Shown here: piece by piece, positions 19,926 to 29,843 of the stretch
Layout: the number at the start of each line of letters is the position of its first letter
Numbering within the stretch: the first letter of the stretch is position 1
Source: Rhodocyclaceae bacterium
GTDB taxonomy: Bacteria; Pseudomonadota; Gammaproteobacteria; Burkholderiales; Rhodocyclaceae
Assembly (NCBI GenBank): GCA_030824275.1
Contig: JAVBXY010000035.1
Location: 248,001 to 312,000 of the forward strand
DNA: 64,000 nt
Direction: 5' to 3'
Notes under the pieces: generated by a model
Told to the model about the DNA's origin: nothing
Database searches by the model: none
The model's input: the letters and a program-made list of their open reading frames with translations, nothing else
Position numbers and translations under genes: made by a program

Positions 19926-21323
19926 ATGTACCTGGAACACTTCGGCCTCGACGAACCGCCCTTCCGCATCACGCCGCATACCGATTTCTTTTTTGATGGC
20001 GCCAATCGCGGCGCCACGCTGGATGCGCTCGTTTACGCCATCACCCATGATGAAGGCATCGTCAAGGTCAGCGGCGAAGTCGGCAGCGGTAAAACCATGC
20101 TCTGTCGTGTGCTGATGGAGCGCCTGCCCGACAACGTCATCATCATCTATCTGGCCAACCCATCCCTTTCGCGGGAGGACATTCTTTACGCCATCGCCGA
20201 TGAACTGCGTTTGAACGTTCCCGAGAATGCCCGTGCAGCAGTGGTCCTGCGTGCCTTGCAGGATCACCTGATCAAATCCTTCAGTGAAGGCCGCCAGGTC
20301 GTCGTGCTGATTGACGAAGCCCATGCCATGCCGGTGGAAACCCTCGAGGAAATCCGCCTGTTGTCGAACCTTGAGGCCAACCGCAACAAACTGCTGCAAC
20401 TGGTGCTGTTCGGTCAGCCGGAACTCAACGATGTCCTTGCCCGCCCCGACATGCGGCAGCTCAAGGAACGCATCACCCACAACTTCGGCCTCGAACCCTT
20501 GGTCCGCGACGACATCTCCAGCTATCTGGATTTCAGGATGCGGGCCGCCGGCTATCGCGGCCCGAGCATCTTCAGCCCGGTCGCGGTCAAGATGATCGCC
20601 CAGACTTCGCTGGGGCTGACCCGTCGCATCAACATCCTTGCCGACAAGGCCCTGCTGGCCGCGTTTTCCTCCGGCAGCCACCAGATTGGCCCCCGTGAAG
20701 TCCAGGCCGCCATCCGCGACTGCGAATTCAGCGCCGCCACCTATGCTGGCGTTGACCCACGCCCGAAGCCAATGAACAAACCCGGTATCGTTGCCGGAGT
20801 TGTCCTCGCATTGATTTTGGGCGTCGTCGTCGTTGTTTGGCAAATGACGCAATCCAGCGTGCCGGTGCAAGCAACAGGGCCGGCGGTACCGTCACCCGCA
20901 CCTTCGCCTCCCTCTACCGCAGTGCCCGCAAGCCCTGCCCCCGCATCCGTTCCCGCCGTCCCACAGCCTGATCTGGCTCCCACCGAAAAACCATCAGGAA
21001 CCGGGCCCCTGACCCAAGAGCGACTCAAGGCCGGTCAAAGCTGGTTAAAGGAAATGCCGGATAACCGCTGGTTTCTCCAACTTCTGGCAAAGGATGTGGA
21101 GCAACATGCCCAGATCGAAGCCTTTCTCACCAAGGCCGCATCAGGAGGGGCGGATATGGGGAAACTCCATGTCTACCACTCCGATCTCAGTGGCAAACCC
21201 CGCTATGGCGTGATCTATGGCGACTACCCCAGTCAGGATGCCGCACTTGCCGCCGCGCGCAAACTCCCCCCCGTACTCCAATCCGCCCGCCCCTACCCAC
21301 GGCAGGTCATTCGCCTACGATGA
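19926..21323 (+). CDS. mshM: MshM/ExeA-like ATPase with C-terminal SPOR-like domain
   Basis: ExeA/GspA-type ATPases help the secretin pass through peptidoglycan. The 465 residues begin with the family hallmark MYLEHFGLDEPPFRITP and an AAA domain (Walker A GEVGSGKTM, Walker B VVVLIDEAHAM). A single membrane helix (about residues 284-304, IVAGVVLALILGVVVVVW), a Pro/Ala-rich periplasmic linker and a C-terminal SPOR-like domain follow (WFLQLLAKD to the end). The SPOR fold, which binds glycan strands, takes the place of the usual peptidoglycan-binding domain of ExeA. The secretin mshL follows. Confidence 0.85.
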   Translation: MYLEHFGLDEPPFRITPHTDFFFDGANRGATLDALVYAITHDEGIVKVSGEVGSGKTMLCRVLMERLPDNVIIIYLANPSLSREDILYAIADELRLNVPENARAAVVLRALQDHLIKSFSEGRQVVVLIDEAHAMPVETLEEIRLLSNLEANRNKLLQLVLFGQPELNDVLARPDMRQLKERITHNFGLEPLVRDDISSYLDFRMRAAGYRGPSIFSPVAVKMIAQTSLGLTRRINILADKALLAAFSSGSHQIGPREVQAAIRDCEFSAATYAGVDPRPKPMNKPGIVAGVVLALILGVVVVVWQMTQSSVPVQATGPAVPSPAPSPPSTAVPASPAPASVPAVPQPDLAPTEKPSGTGPLTQERLKAGQSWLKEMPDNRWFLQLLAKDVEQHAQIEAFLTKAASGGADMGKLHVYHSDLSGKPRYGVIYGDYPSQDAALAAARKLPPVLQSARPYPRQVIRLR

Positions 21324-21434
21324 CACATCACTCGTTCGATATGGAGCTTTTACACCAATCAAATCATTGGGTTGCCAAGGAAATATAATGTGTTATCCTA
21401 AGATTGTTCCAATGACGTCTGATCGGGGATTCGT

Positions 21435-23324
21435 TTGCGCTCATACCTGATTTCGCCACTCCCCACTGCCCTCGCCCTGGCTCTTGCAGCCTGCGGAAGC
21501 ATTCAGCCTCACGTCCCGTCCACCGGTCATTTACGTGCGGAAGATTCGCCCGTAGCCGCGAGCACCAGCAATATTCCCGCGCCTGTTGCAGCAACCGCTA
21601 TCCTTCCCCGCCCCAAGGCCGCAGCCAGAGCCGAGGCCTATTCCGTCTCCGTACGCAACATTCCGGTTCAGGAATTGCTCTTCGCATTGGCTAGAGATGC
21701 AAAGCTGAATGTTGATGTGCATCCGGGGATCAATGGCAGTGTGACGATCAACGCAATCGACCAGACGCTGCAACAGATTCTGAGTCGCATTGCGAAGCAG
21801 GTCGACATGCGCTGGGAACTTGACGGCCCCAATCTGGCCGTAATGCCCGACTCGCCGTTTCTGCGTACATACAAGGTCGACTACGTCAATATGTCACGCG
21901 ACGTAACCGGCACAGTGTCAATCAATACTCAAATCGCATCCACCAGTACCAGCGCGACCGGAAGCACCTCATCAGGTGGAAGTGGCAACAACTCCAGTAC
22001 ATCGGTAAAGAGTTCGGCCCAAAACAATTTTTGGCAGTCGCTGGAAAAGAACATAAAAGATATTCTCCGCGAAAGCGACAAGATCCTGCCGGAAGGTTCA
22101 AGCGAGACAGTCATTGAACGCGCCGATCAGCAAACCACTACCGGAACAGGCGCTCAAAGCGGGCAGACATCGTCGGCAAGCCGTTCGAGCAGTTCGACAT
22201 CCGGGATCGCCACAAGTCCCAATCCTACGAACGTGCAACAGCAAGGCACCACCGTCGTCAAACGTACGACCTTCCGTGAAGCGGCCTCAGTCATCGTGAA
22301 TCCGGAAGCAGGTGTCGTGGTTGTACGAGCCACAGGCAGGCAGCAGGAGAAAGTTCAGGAATATCTCGACTTGGTGCTGCTCAGCGCCCGTCGCCAGGTC
22401 ATCGTTGAAGCGACAATTGCCGAGGTCACCCTGAAAGATGCGTACCAGCAGGGCATCAATTGGCAAAGCCTCCGCTCATTGCGCCCGGGGGCACCGGCAG
22501 CTGGCTTCTCGCTAGGACAGAATCCCACGACCGTGACCAACCCAGTTGCAGTGACGTCAGGTTCGTTTGCAACCTCGACAACCGCTCCTGATTTTGGCGC
22601 TGCGGCGGGAAGCTTCGCCTTCCTTCTCAACTACGTAGCACCGGGACTCGGCCTTGCCTCCACACTCAGCCTGCTGGAGACCTTTGGCAAGGTCAAGGTT
22701 CTCTCCAGCCCGAAAATCAGCGTGCTGAACAACCAGACCGCGATGCTCAAGGTGGTTGATAACCTGGTCTATTTCGAGGTCAAGAACGACTCGACCACGA
22801 CGACTACGGGAACGACCAATAATTTCACCGCTACCGCAAAGTCGGTGTCAGTGGGTCTGGTAATGAGTGTCACCCCGCAGATCAGTGAAAATGGCAGCAT
22901 CCTGCTCAATGTCCGCCCCACCATTTCGGCCAAGACGGGGGAAGTGCAGGATCCGACCCCAAATCTGGGAACGACCAATAAGGTTCCCGTGATCCAAACC
23001 CGCGAAATGGAATCCATGCTGCGCCTCACCGACGGCGAAATCGCAGTAATGGGTGGCCTCATGGAAGACAAGATCAGCAATAACACGAATCAGGTGCCTG
23101 GCCTGGGTGATCTTCCAGGGATCGGCAACTTCTTCCGCAATCGCAGCGATACCAGTACAAAAACTGAACTCGTCATCTTCCTCAAACCGACCATCGTCCG
23201 CGATCCAAGCATTAACGGTGACTACCGTAGCTTCCGCGATCAGCTGCCAAGCAGGGATTTCTTCACCAGCAGCTCCGGGCAGTCGCCAAAGCAAATCGAA
23301 CGGCAAAGGGCAAGCGCTCCATGA
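21435..23324 (+). CDS. mshL: MSHA-type pilus secretin MshL
   Basis: MshL forms the outer-membrane channel through which the pilus leaves the cell. The 629 residues start at a TTG (21435) behind GGGGAT and carry a lipoprotein signal with lipobox LAAC. An STN-type domain (VRNIPVQELLFALARDAKLN), a Ser/Thr-rich low-complexity stretch (about 155-275) and the secretin core with VEATIAEVTLKDAYQQGINW follow. The C-terminus has the hallmark MGGLMEDKISNNTNQVPGLG. The 111-base gap before it holds a perfect TATAAT (21384-21389) but no good -35. The last codon overlaps mshN. Confidence 0.92.
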   Translation: MRSYLISPLPTALALALAACGSIQPHVPSTGHLRAEDSPVAASTSNIPAPVAATAILPRPKAAARAEAYSVSVRNIPVQELLFALARDAKLNVDVHPGINGSVTINAIDQTLQQILSRIAKQVDMRWELDGPNLAVMPDSPFLRTYKVDYVNMSRDVTGTVSINTQIASTSTSATGSTSSGGSGNNSSTSVKSSAQNNFWQSLEKNIKDILRESDKILPEGSSETVIERADQQTTTGTGAQSGQTSSASRSSSSTSGIATSPNPTNVQQQGTTVVKRTTFREAASVIVNPEAGVVVVRATGRQQEKVQEYLDLVLLSARRQVIVEATIAEVTLKDAYQQGINWQSLRSLRPGAPAAGFSLGQNPTTVTNPVAVTSGSFATSTTAPDFGAAAGSFAFLLNYVAPGLGLASTLSLLETFGKVKVLSSPKISVLNNQTAMLKVVDNLVYFEVKNDSTTTTTGTTNNFTATAKSVSVGLVMSVTPQISENGSILLNVRPTISAKTGEVQDPTPNLGTTNKVPVIQTREMESMLRLTDGEIAVMGGLMEDKISNNTNQVPGLGDLPGIGNFFRNRSDTSTKTELVIFLKPTIVRDPSINGDYRSFRDQLPSRDFFTSSSGQSPKQIERQRASAP

Positions 23325-24676
23325 GCCTACTCATGGACGCCCTCAAGAAGGCGGAGCTGGCAAAACGCCAGGGACGCAGTGACGGCATTCTTGATGTCGC
23401 TCAGTCGTCCGAGCCATCCTTGGGTGGCCTGACGCTGGAGCCACGTCTGCAACCACTGGAAGAGAGCATTGCGGAAATACCGGCACCGGCGCCACCCGCA
23501 CAGTTGCCGAACCTGCCTTCGCATCTTGAAGAACTGGACGCGCAGTTTCTCGCTAGTCACACTCCCGCCTCTCCCAAAAAAGCCACGCCAGCTCCTGTAC
23601 CAGAGACCACCTCTCTTCACGAACCCGCTGCGCCCCCGCCGCCTCGTCCCATGCAGGCGGAACCGAGACCAACTGCACCGCCCGAGCCCCGACAGGAACC
23701 CGCCCCCGCGCAAGCTGCCGCACAGAATCTGTTTGCCGCCAAGCAGACAGAAAAAGCCGCTCCGCGTAAATCCTTTGCCATTGCCATTGGCGTCCTGACG
23801 GTACTGGCGGTACTGGGTATCGGCGGCTATTTCTGGTGGCAATTGCAACCCAAATCCGGTCTGGCCATGCTCCGCCCGCCACAGGCCCCGCCATCAGCGC
23901 CCAGCCCTCCCGTCCCGACGGCAGTTGCCACGGCACCGGTTCCCGCAGTCACCGTTCCGGCACCAAGCACCGCCGTAGCTGCCGATGAAGAGGATGACGA
24001 GAACGAGAAGCCCACCGCGTCAAAGTCAGACCGTACCCCTCCACCACGGCCGCAGCCGGTCGCCGCGTTGGACCCCGACAGCCCGGTTCGAGTGAGCAGG
24101 ACGCCGCTGAGGGTGAATCCTCAACTGATGCGCGCCTACGACGCCTTCGGTCGCGGCGATCTAGCCGCTTCCCGCGCCGACTACGAGAAAGTGCTGAAAT
24201 CGGAGCCTCGAAACACCGACGCCATGCACGGCCTGGCCGCAATCGCACTTCGCCAAGGCCGCTACGACCAGGCCGAATGGTTTTATCAGCGCATCCTTGA
24301 AGCCGACCCGCAGGACAACATCGCACTTTCGGCACTTATCAATACCAAGGGGCCCGTGGATACCATGGCTGCTGAAAGCCGTCTGAAGACGCTGGCGGCG
24401 TCCCAACCCGAGCTTTCTGCGCCACATTTTGCACTCGGCAATCTGTTTGCCCGCCAATCCCGCTGGGAGGAGGCGCAACAAGCTTACTTCCGCGCCTACT
24501 CTGCCGAACCGGACAATCCGGACATTCTCTACAATCTGGCCGTCAGTCTCGAACACTTGCGCCAGACCAAGCTGGCGATTCAGTATTACGGGCTTGCGCT
24601 GGCCGCGGCGCAAACCAAATCAGCCGGATTCGACAGAGCGCAGGCCGCGACGCACCTGCGCAGCCTGCAACCCTGA
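23321..24676 (+). CDS. mshN: MshN-like TPR protein
   Basis: This 451-residue bitopic protein probably links the inner-membrane assembly platform with the secretin. The N-terminus MSLLMDALKKAELAKRQ is typical of MshN and GspB-type proteins. A Pro-rich cytoplasmic region, one membrane helix (about residues 148-168, IGVLTVLAVLGIGGYFWWQ) and a periplasmic Pro/Ala linker follow. At least three TPR units make up residues 265-445 (for example YEKVLKSEPRNTDAMHGLAA). Its ATG overlaps the mshL stop. Confidence 0.85.
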   Translation: MSLLMDALKKAELAKRQGRSDGILDVAQSSEPSLGGLTLEPRLQPLEESIAEIPAPAPPAQLPNLPSHLEELDAQFLASHTPASPKKATPAPVPETTSLHEPAAPPPPRPMQAEPRPTAPPEPRQEPAPAQAAAQNLFAAKQTEKAAPRKSFAIAIGVLTVLAVLGIGGYFWWQLQPKSGLAMLRPPQAPPSAPSPPVPTAVATAPVPAVTVPAPSTAVAADEEDDENEKPTASKSDRTPPPRPQPVAALDPDSPVRVSRTPLRVNPQLMRAYDAFGRGDLAASRADYEKVLKSEPRNTDAMHGLAAIALRQGRYDQAEWFYQRILEADPQDNIALSALINTKGPVDTMAAESRLKTLAASQPELSAPHFALGNLFARQSRWEEAQQAYFRAYSAEPDNPDILYNLAVSLEHLRQTKLAIQYYGLALAAAQTKSAGFDRAQAATHLRSLQP

Positions 24677-24733
24677 TCCAGCCTTGACGGCAGGGCTTGC
24701 CGATGCGGACAGATGCAGCATAATGATGGCCGT

Positions 24734-26449
24734 ATGAATTCACCCGTCTCCTCAGCCGCCGCCCGCCGTCCCATTGGTCAGGTTCTCATCACGCAAGGCG
24801 TGATCAGCGAGGATCAGCTCCGCATCGCATTGCTGGAGCAGATGAAATCGAATCAGCCGGTGGGCAAGCTGCTGGTGACCCTGGGTTTCGTTTCCGAAGC
24901 CACTTTGCGCGATGCGCTGGGGGAGTCACTCGGCCAAAAGGCCGTCGACCTCGCCAACTCGATCATCGACCCGGAAGCACTGCGCATGGTGCCGCGCGAG
25001 CTGGCCAAGCGTCACATGATGCTGGCCCTCAACTACTCGAAGGCCGAGCAAAGACTCAAGATCGCCATCGCCGATCCCAATGACATCGTTGCGCTGGACA
25101 AGCTGCGCACGCTGATCCACCCCGACCTGCTGATCGAAACCCTGCTCGCCGGCGAGTCGGAAATTGCCCGCGCCATCGACCAGTACTACGGCCACGAGTT
25201 GTCGATCGACGGCATCCTCCATGAAATCGAAACCGGCGAGATCGACTACCGCAGTCTTTCCGCCTCCCTCGATGAGTATTCCCAGCCGGTGGTGCGACTG
25301 GTCGACGCCCTGCTTACCGATGCCGTGAAGCGGGATGCATCGGACGTGCACTTCGAACCGGAAGCCAGCTTCCTGCGCATCCGCTATCGTATCGACGGCA
25401 TCCTGCGCCAGATTCGCGCTCTGCATAAAAGCTACTGGGCTGCGATGGCCGTGCGCATCAAGGTCATGAGTGGCATGAACATCGCCGAAACGCGCGCCCC
25501 GCAGGATGGCCGCATCTCGATCAACGTCAGCGGCCGTGCAGTGGATTTCCGTGTCGCCTCGCAGCCGACCATCCATGGCGAGAACATCGTCCTGCGTATT
25601 CTCGATCGGCAAAAGGGCATCGTCCCTCTCGACGGTCTCGGTCTCGACGACTACCAGCTCGACCTGCTGAAGATCATGGTCGCCCGTCCCGAGGGCATCA
25701 TTCTGGTGACCGGTCCTACCGGTTCCGGCAAGACCACCACGCTGTACTCGGTGCTCAATCACATCAACGAAGAGGGCGTGAACATCATGACCCTCGAAGA
25801 CCCGGTCGAGTACCCGATGACCATGATCCGCCAGACCTCGGTGGCGGAATCGGCCAAGCTCGACTTCGCCAACGGCATCCGCTCGATGATGCGCCAGGAC
25901 CCGGACGTCATCCTGGTTGGCGAAATCCGCGATGCCGATACCGCCGAAATGGCCTTCCGTGCGGCAATGACGGGCCATCAGGTGTATTCGACGCTGCACA
26001 CCAACTCGGCCATGGGCGCCATTCCGCGCCTGCTGGACATCGGCGTCCTGCCCGACATCATGGCCGGCAACATCATCGGCATCGTCGCCCAGCGCCTGGT
26101 CCGTCGATTGTGCACCCATTGCCGCAAGCCCTACCCTGCCGAGGCCCACGAGTGCAAGCTGCTCGGCGTCGCCCCGGATCAGCCGGCGCCCATTCTGTAC
26201 CGTGCCGCCGGCTGTGAGCACTGCGACTATCAGGGCTATCGCGGACGCATCGCGATCATGGAACTGCTGCGCCTCGACAGCGAAATCGACGACCTCATCA
26301 GTCGCCGGGCCACCCAGCGCGATATTCGCAAGGCTGCCGTAGCCAATGGCTTCCGCCCCCTCTCCGACGACGGCCTGCGCCGGGTTCGCGACGGATCGAC
26401 ATCCATCGAGGAAGTCGGCCGCGTGGTGGACCTGACGGAGCGGATGTAA
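24734..26449 (+). CDS. mshE: Pilus extension ATPase MshE with two c-di-GMP-binding MshEN motifs
   Basis: MshE powers pilus extension. The 571 residues start with two MshEN units: RRPIGQVLITQGVISEDQLR then ALLEQ, and QPVGKLLVTLGFVSEATLRD. Their spacing of R/P, G, L, G, L and Q fits the c-di-GMP-binding pattern known from Vibrio cholerae MshE, so ligand control is expected. The GspE/PilB ATPase domain has Walker A GPTGSGKTT and Walker B DVILVGEIRD. A zinc tetracysteine (CTHC ... CEHC) lies near the C-terminus. An ATG at 24713 is an alternative start. Confidence 0.93.
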   Translation: MNSPVSSAAARRPIGQVLITQGVISEDQLRIALLEQMKSNQPVGKLLVTLGFVSEATLRDALGESLGQKAVDLANSIIDPEALRMVPRELAKRHMMLALNYSKAEQRLKIAIADPNDIVALDKLRTLIHPDLLIETLLAGESEIARAIDQYYGHELSIDGILHEIETGEIDYRSLSASLDEYSQPVVRLVDALLTDAVKRDASDVHFEPEASFLRIRYRIDGILRQIRALHKSYWAAMAVRIKVMSGMNIAETRAPQDGRISINVSGRAVDFRVASQPTIHGENIVLRILDRQKGIVPLDGLGLDDYQLDLLKIMVARPEGIILVTGPTGSGKTTTLYSVLNHINEEGVNIMTLEDPVEYPMTMIRQTSVAESAKLDFANGIRSMMRQDPDVILVGEIRDADTAEMAFRAAMTGHQVYSTLHTNSAMGAIPRLLDIGVLPDIMAGNIIGIVAQRLVRRLCTHCRKPYPAEAHECKLLGVAPDQPAPILYRAAGCEHCDYQGYRGRIAIMELLRLDSEIDDLISRRATQRDIRKAAVANGFRPLSDDGLRRVRDGSTSIEEVGRVVDLTERM

Positions 26450-26465
26450 GCATCCCGGTCGACTC

Positions 26466-27668
26466 ATGGCTCTCTACGCCTACAAGGCAATGAACACCGC
26501 TGGCCGCATGGTGCTCGGCCGCCTCGAAGCCATCAATCTGGTGGACCTCGAAATGCGCCTCAAGCGCATGGACCTGGACTTCATCAATGGCGATCCTGTC
26601 AAGGAACGCGGGATGCTGGCCGGTGGCAAGGTCACCCGCCGCGAACTGATCAACTTCTGCTTCCACCTTGAGCAGTTGGAACGGGCCGGCGTCCCGCTCA
26701 TCGAAAGTCTTACCGATCTGCGCGACACACTCGAAAACCCTCGTTTCCGTGAAGTCGTCGCCGGCATGATCGAAAGTATCGAAGGCGGCAAGACGCTCTC
26801 GCAAGCCATGGCCGAACATCCGCGTGTCTTCGACGAAGTCATGATCAGCCTGATCCGCGCAGGCGAAGACACTGGTGCGCTCCCGGAGGTATTGGAAAAT
26901 CTGCTCCAGTCGCTCAAGTGGCAGGACGAACTGGCCGCGCATACGAAAAAGCTCGTCATGTACCCGGCCTTTCTCGGCACGGTCGTCGTTGCCATCACCT
27001 TGTTCATGATGATCTACCTGGTACCCAAGATGGCGGGGTTCATCAAGAACATGGGGCAACAACTCCCCCCGAGCACACGGGCGCTGATCGCCACCTCGGA
27101 ATTTTTCGTCAATTACTGGTACGTCGCCATCGGTGTCCCCATCCTGATCGCCATCTTCATCGTGATCATGGTGCGAACCAACCACAAGGCCCGCCACCGC
27201 TTCGACGACATCAAGCTGCGTATCCCGTATTTAGGACCGATCCTGAAGAAGATCATTCTTTCCCGGTTCGCTTCCGTGTTTGCCATGATGTATGCCTCAG
27301 GCATCACCATCTTAGACTCCATCAAGGCCACCGAAGATGTGGTCGGCAACCTGGTCATCAAGGAAGGCCTGGAGCGTGTTGGCGAATTGATCGGTGAGGG
27401 TCAGAACGTCACCGTTGCCTTCCAGAACGTCGGACTCTTCCCACCGCTGGTGCTGCGCATGCTGCGCGTCGGCGAGAACACCGGCGCTCTGGATACCGCA
27501 CTGATCAACGTCAGCTATTTCTACAACCGCGATGTGCGCGAATCCATCGAGCGGGTACAGGCCATGATCGAACCGGTCATGACTGTCACCATCGGCCTCA
27601 TACTCGGCTGGATCATGATGGCCGTGCTCGGACCGATCTACGACATCATCACGAAGATGAAGACCTGA
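26466..27668 (+). CDS. mshG: Inner-membrane pilus assembly platform MshG (PilC/GspF family)
   Basis: MshG is the polytopic platform protein turned by the ATPase MshE. The 400 residues contain two GspF domains: the first around TRRELINFCFHLEQLERAGV, the second around FASVFAMMYASGITILDSI. Three membrane segments are present, the last being TVTIGLILGWIMMAVLGPIYD. The gene follows mshE by 16 bases and its stop overlaps the next start (TGATG). Confidence 0.95.
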   Translation: MALYAYKAMNTAGRMVLGRLEAINLVDLEMRLKRMDLDFINGDPVKERGMLAGGKVTRRELINFCFHLEQLERAGVPLIESLTDLRDTLENPRFREVVAGMIESIEGGKTLSQAMAEHPRVFDEVMISLIRAGEDTGALPEVLENLLQSLKWQDELAAHTKKLVMYPAFLGTVVVAITLFMMIYLVPKMAGFIKNMGQQLPPSTRALIATSEFFVNYWYVAIGVPILIAIFIVIMVRTNHKARHRFDDIKLRIPYLGPILKKIILSRFASVFAMMYASGITILDSIKATEDVVGNLVIKEGLERVGELIGEGQNVTVAFQNVGLFPPLVLRMLRVGENTGALDTALINVSYFYNRDVRESIERVQAMIEPVMTVTIGLILGWIMMAVLGPIYDIITKMKT

Positions 27669-29218
27669 TGGCGGCCAAACGAATACTTTTCTACGATGGG
27701 ACACACCTCGTCGCCTATCTTTGGCACAGCGGGCGCGTCACCCATGAGGGTGAGTTCCTCCCGGAACCAGTGGGCATAGAAGCCCTTGAAGGCTACCTGC
27801 GGCAGCACAAATCCAGTTTGTTCTATCTGCTGGCGGACGTCGCCGAAGAAGGCTTCCAGCTTGAGGATATTCCGTACATACAGGGTGGCGACCGTACAGC
27901 GATGCTGTCGCGCCGCCTCGGCCAGTATTTCTACGGCACGCCGCTGTCATTGGCACTATCGCTGGGCCGCGCAACGGAAGGACGGCGCGACGAGAAGATA
28001 CTGTTTGCCGCCCTGACCCGGCACGAAGCTTTCACTCCATGGCTGGAAGCCTTGCGCACCACGGAAGTGGCGCTGGCCGGTGTCTATTCGGTCCCGCTGA
28101 TTCTCTCCGATCTCGCCCCCCGTCTGGCGGGCGACCTCGGCGACCGAGTGCTGTTCATCAGCCTGACCCGTGCCGGTGTCCGGCAAAGCTTCTTCGATGG
28201 CGGCAAACTGCATTTTTCCCGCCTGTCCCAGCTGGCCACGCGCGGCCTCGACGAAGTAGCCATCGCCTGCGCCAATGAAGCCGGCAAAATTCACCAATAC
28301 CTCGTAGGACAGCGACTGGTGCCACGCGGCACCACCTTGCGAACCATCGTCCTTGCCCACCCCGACCAGATGCCGGCGTTGCGCATACATTGTCGCGACA
28401 CTGCTGAGCTGGCCTTCGAATTCATCGATCTCGACGAAGCTGCCCGCCGCGAGGGACTCAAAACCCCGCTCGCAGACAGGCGCAGCGAGGCGCTGTTCAT
28501 CCACCGCCTGGCCGCCCGACCACCGGCAAAACAGTTCGCCCCTGCGGCGGCGCGCCGCTTCTATTACCTGTGGCTGGCCCGCTTCACTCTCACCAGCGTC
28601 GCCTGGGTTGCCCTTGCCGGCTGCCTGCTGTTTGCCGCCAAGACCGGCCTGCAACTCCAGGACACCCGTCAGCACATTGACAGCATCAATGCCCAGATCG
28701 CTACCGACACCCAGCGCTACGAAGCCATCCTCAACGGACTGCCCAAGGTGGCCATCACCCCGGAGAATCTGCGCGCGTTGATGGCTCGCTACGACGAAGT
28801 CGCCAAGCGCACCACCTTGCTCGATCCCATGCTTGCCCACCTCGGAGCAGCCCTGACTGAATTGCCCCGCATTGAACTCACACGTCTCGACTGGACACTC
28901 AGTGATCGCCTCGATACCGGCGAAAAAGTCGGCGCCGGCGCGACGGCGACACCGCCGGTCCCGGCACCCAATGCCGGCGGCGCCTGGGCCATCATCGACA
29001 TTCGCGGCCAGTTGCCACTCGCCTTGTCCAGCGATCTACGGGCCCAGATCGATACCGTCGAACAACTGGCCACTCGCCTACGCGCGCCCGGCTATGAAGT
29101 CCGCGTCCTCAGCATGCCCTTCGACGTCGAATCCGGCAAACCCCTGAAGAGCCGTGCGGACTCAACCGGTACCGCAGAAGCCCCCCGCTTCAGCCTGCGG
29201 CTGGCCAGGAAATTCTGA
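27668..29218 (+). CDS. mshI: MshI-like pilus biogenesis protein (PilM/GspL-like)
   Basis: MshI-type proteins combine a PilM-like cytoplasmic actin fold with a PilN-like membrane part. The 516 residues have a cytoplasmic domain (MAAKRILFYDGTHLVAYLW to about 280), one membrane helix (about 298-320, SVAWVALAGCLLFAAKTGLQL) and a periplasmic coiled-coil/ferredoxin-like region. A copy of the dispersed repeat encodes [10 protein letters not shown] in a flexible periplasmic loop near residue 420. It is followed by the PilO-like gene, as expected for a PilMNOP set. Confidence 0.82.
   Translation: MAAKRILFYDGTHLVAYLWHSGRVTHEGEFLPEPVGIEALEGYLRQHKSSLFYLLADVAEEGFQLEDIPYIQGGDRTAMLSRRLGQYFYGTPLSLALSLGRATEGRRDEKILFAALTRHEAFTPWLEALRTTEVALAGVYSVPLILSDLAPRLAGDLGDRVLFISLTRAGVRQSFFDGGKLHFSRLSQLATRGLDEVAIACANEAGKIHQYLVGQRLVPRGTTLRTIVLAHPDQMPALRIHCRDTAELAFEFIDLDEAARREGLKTPLADRRSEALFIHRLAARPPAKQFAPAAARRFYYLWLARFTLTSVAWVALAGCLLFAAKTGLQLQDTRQHIDSINAQIATDTQRYEAILNGLPKVAITPENLRALMARYDEVAKRTTLLDPMLAHLGAALTELPRIELTRLDWTLSDRLDTGEKVGAGATATPPVPAPNAGGAWAIIDIRGQLPLALSSDLRAQIDTVEQLATRLRAPGYEVRVLSMPFDVESGKPLKSRADSTGTAEAPRFSLRLARKF
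28924..28951 (+). repeat. Dispersed 28-bp repeat, copy f
   Basis: It matches the consensus at 24 of 28 positions (GCGCCGG in place of GCGCTGG). It lies in mshI in the sense direction, in the KVGAGATA frame. Confidence 0.8.
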
Positions 29219-29234
29219 TCCCGGAGCGCACATC

Positions 29235-29843
29235 GTGAAATTCGACAAACAGGATCTCAAGCGTCTTCAATGGAGCATCGTTCTTCTGGTACTGCTCGTC
29301 GCCATCGGCGCCGGCTCGGTCTGGGGCACCACCTATCTGCTCGGCCGCGCCCAAAAAGAACAGCAGGCGACAAACGCCAAGCGCGCCGATATCCAGTCAC
29401 GACTTTCCCGCGCGCGCGACGAAGAGCAGGAGCTGCGCGAGAAAATCACTCGCTACCAGCAACTCGAAGCCCGTGGCTATGTTGGCCCGGAAAAACGGCT
29501 CGACTGGCTGGAAGCCATCGCCGCCATCAAGACGGCCCATCGCATTCAGAGTCTCGATTACGAATTTTCCCCGCAGCGTCCCGCCGACACCACACTGCTG
29601 CCAGCAGGCGCCAATCCCGGCGCCCACGACGTCATGGCCAGCGCCATGCGCCTGCGCATGCCCCTGTTGCATGAAGGCGACCTGCTCAATTTCATTGCCG
29701 ACCTGAAGAACAAGGTGCAAGCACTGATCGTCGTCCGCTCTTGCGGCATCGAACGCACCAAGCCATCCTCCGAACGCAGTGGCACGGGGCAACTCGCTGC
29801 TGACTGCACACTCGAATGGATCACGCTGAAGGAACGCAAATGA
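29235..29843 (+). CDS. mshJ: MshJ-like pilus biogenesis protein (PilO-like)
   Basis: This bitopic protein would pair with MshI in the alignment complex between platform and secretin. The 202 residues start at a GTG (29235) preceded by CGGAG nine bases upstream. One membrane helix (about 13-35, IVLLVLLVAIGAGSVWGTTY), a coiled coil (RADIQSRLSRARDEEQEL) and a small alpha/beta domain follow. The stop overlaps the next start (ATGA at 29840). Confidence 0.75.
   Translation: MKFDKQDLKRLQWSIVLLVLLVAIGAGSVWGTTYLLGRAQKEQQATNAKRADIQSRLSRARDEEQELREKITRYQQLEARGYVGPEKRLDWLEAIAAIKTAHRIQSLDYEFSPQRPADTTLLPAGANPGAHDVMASAMRLRMPLLHEGDLLNFIADLKNKVQALIVVRSCGIERTKPSSERSGTGQLAADCTLEWITLKERK

Noticed and set aside
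22840-22865. Repeat-like AAAGTCGGTG in mshL
   Set aside because: Similarity ends after the first eight to ten bases, and the encoded segment is part of the conserved secretin core.
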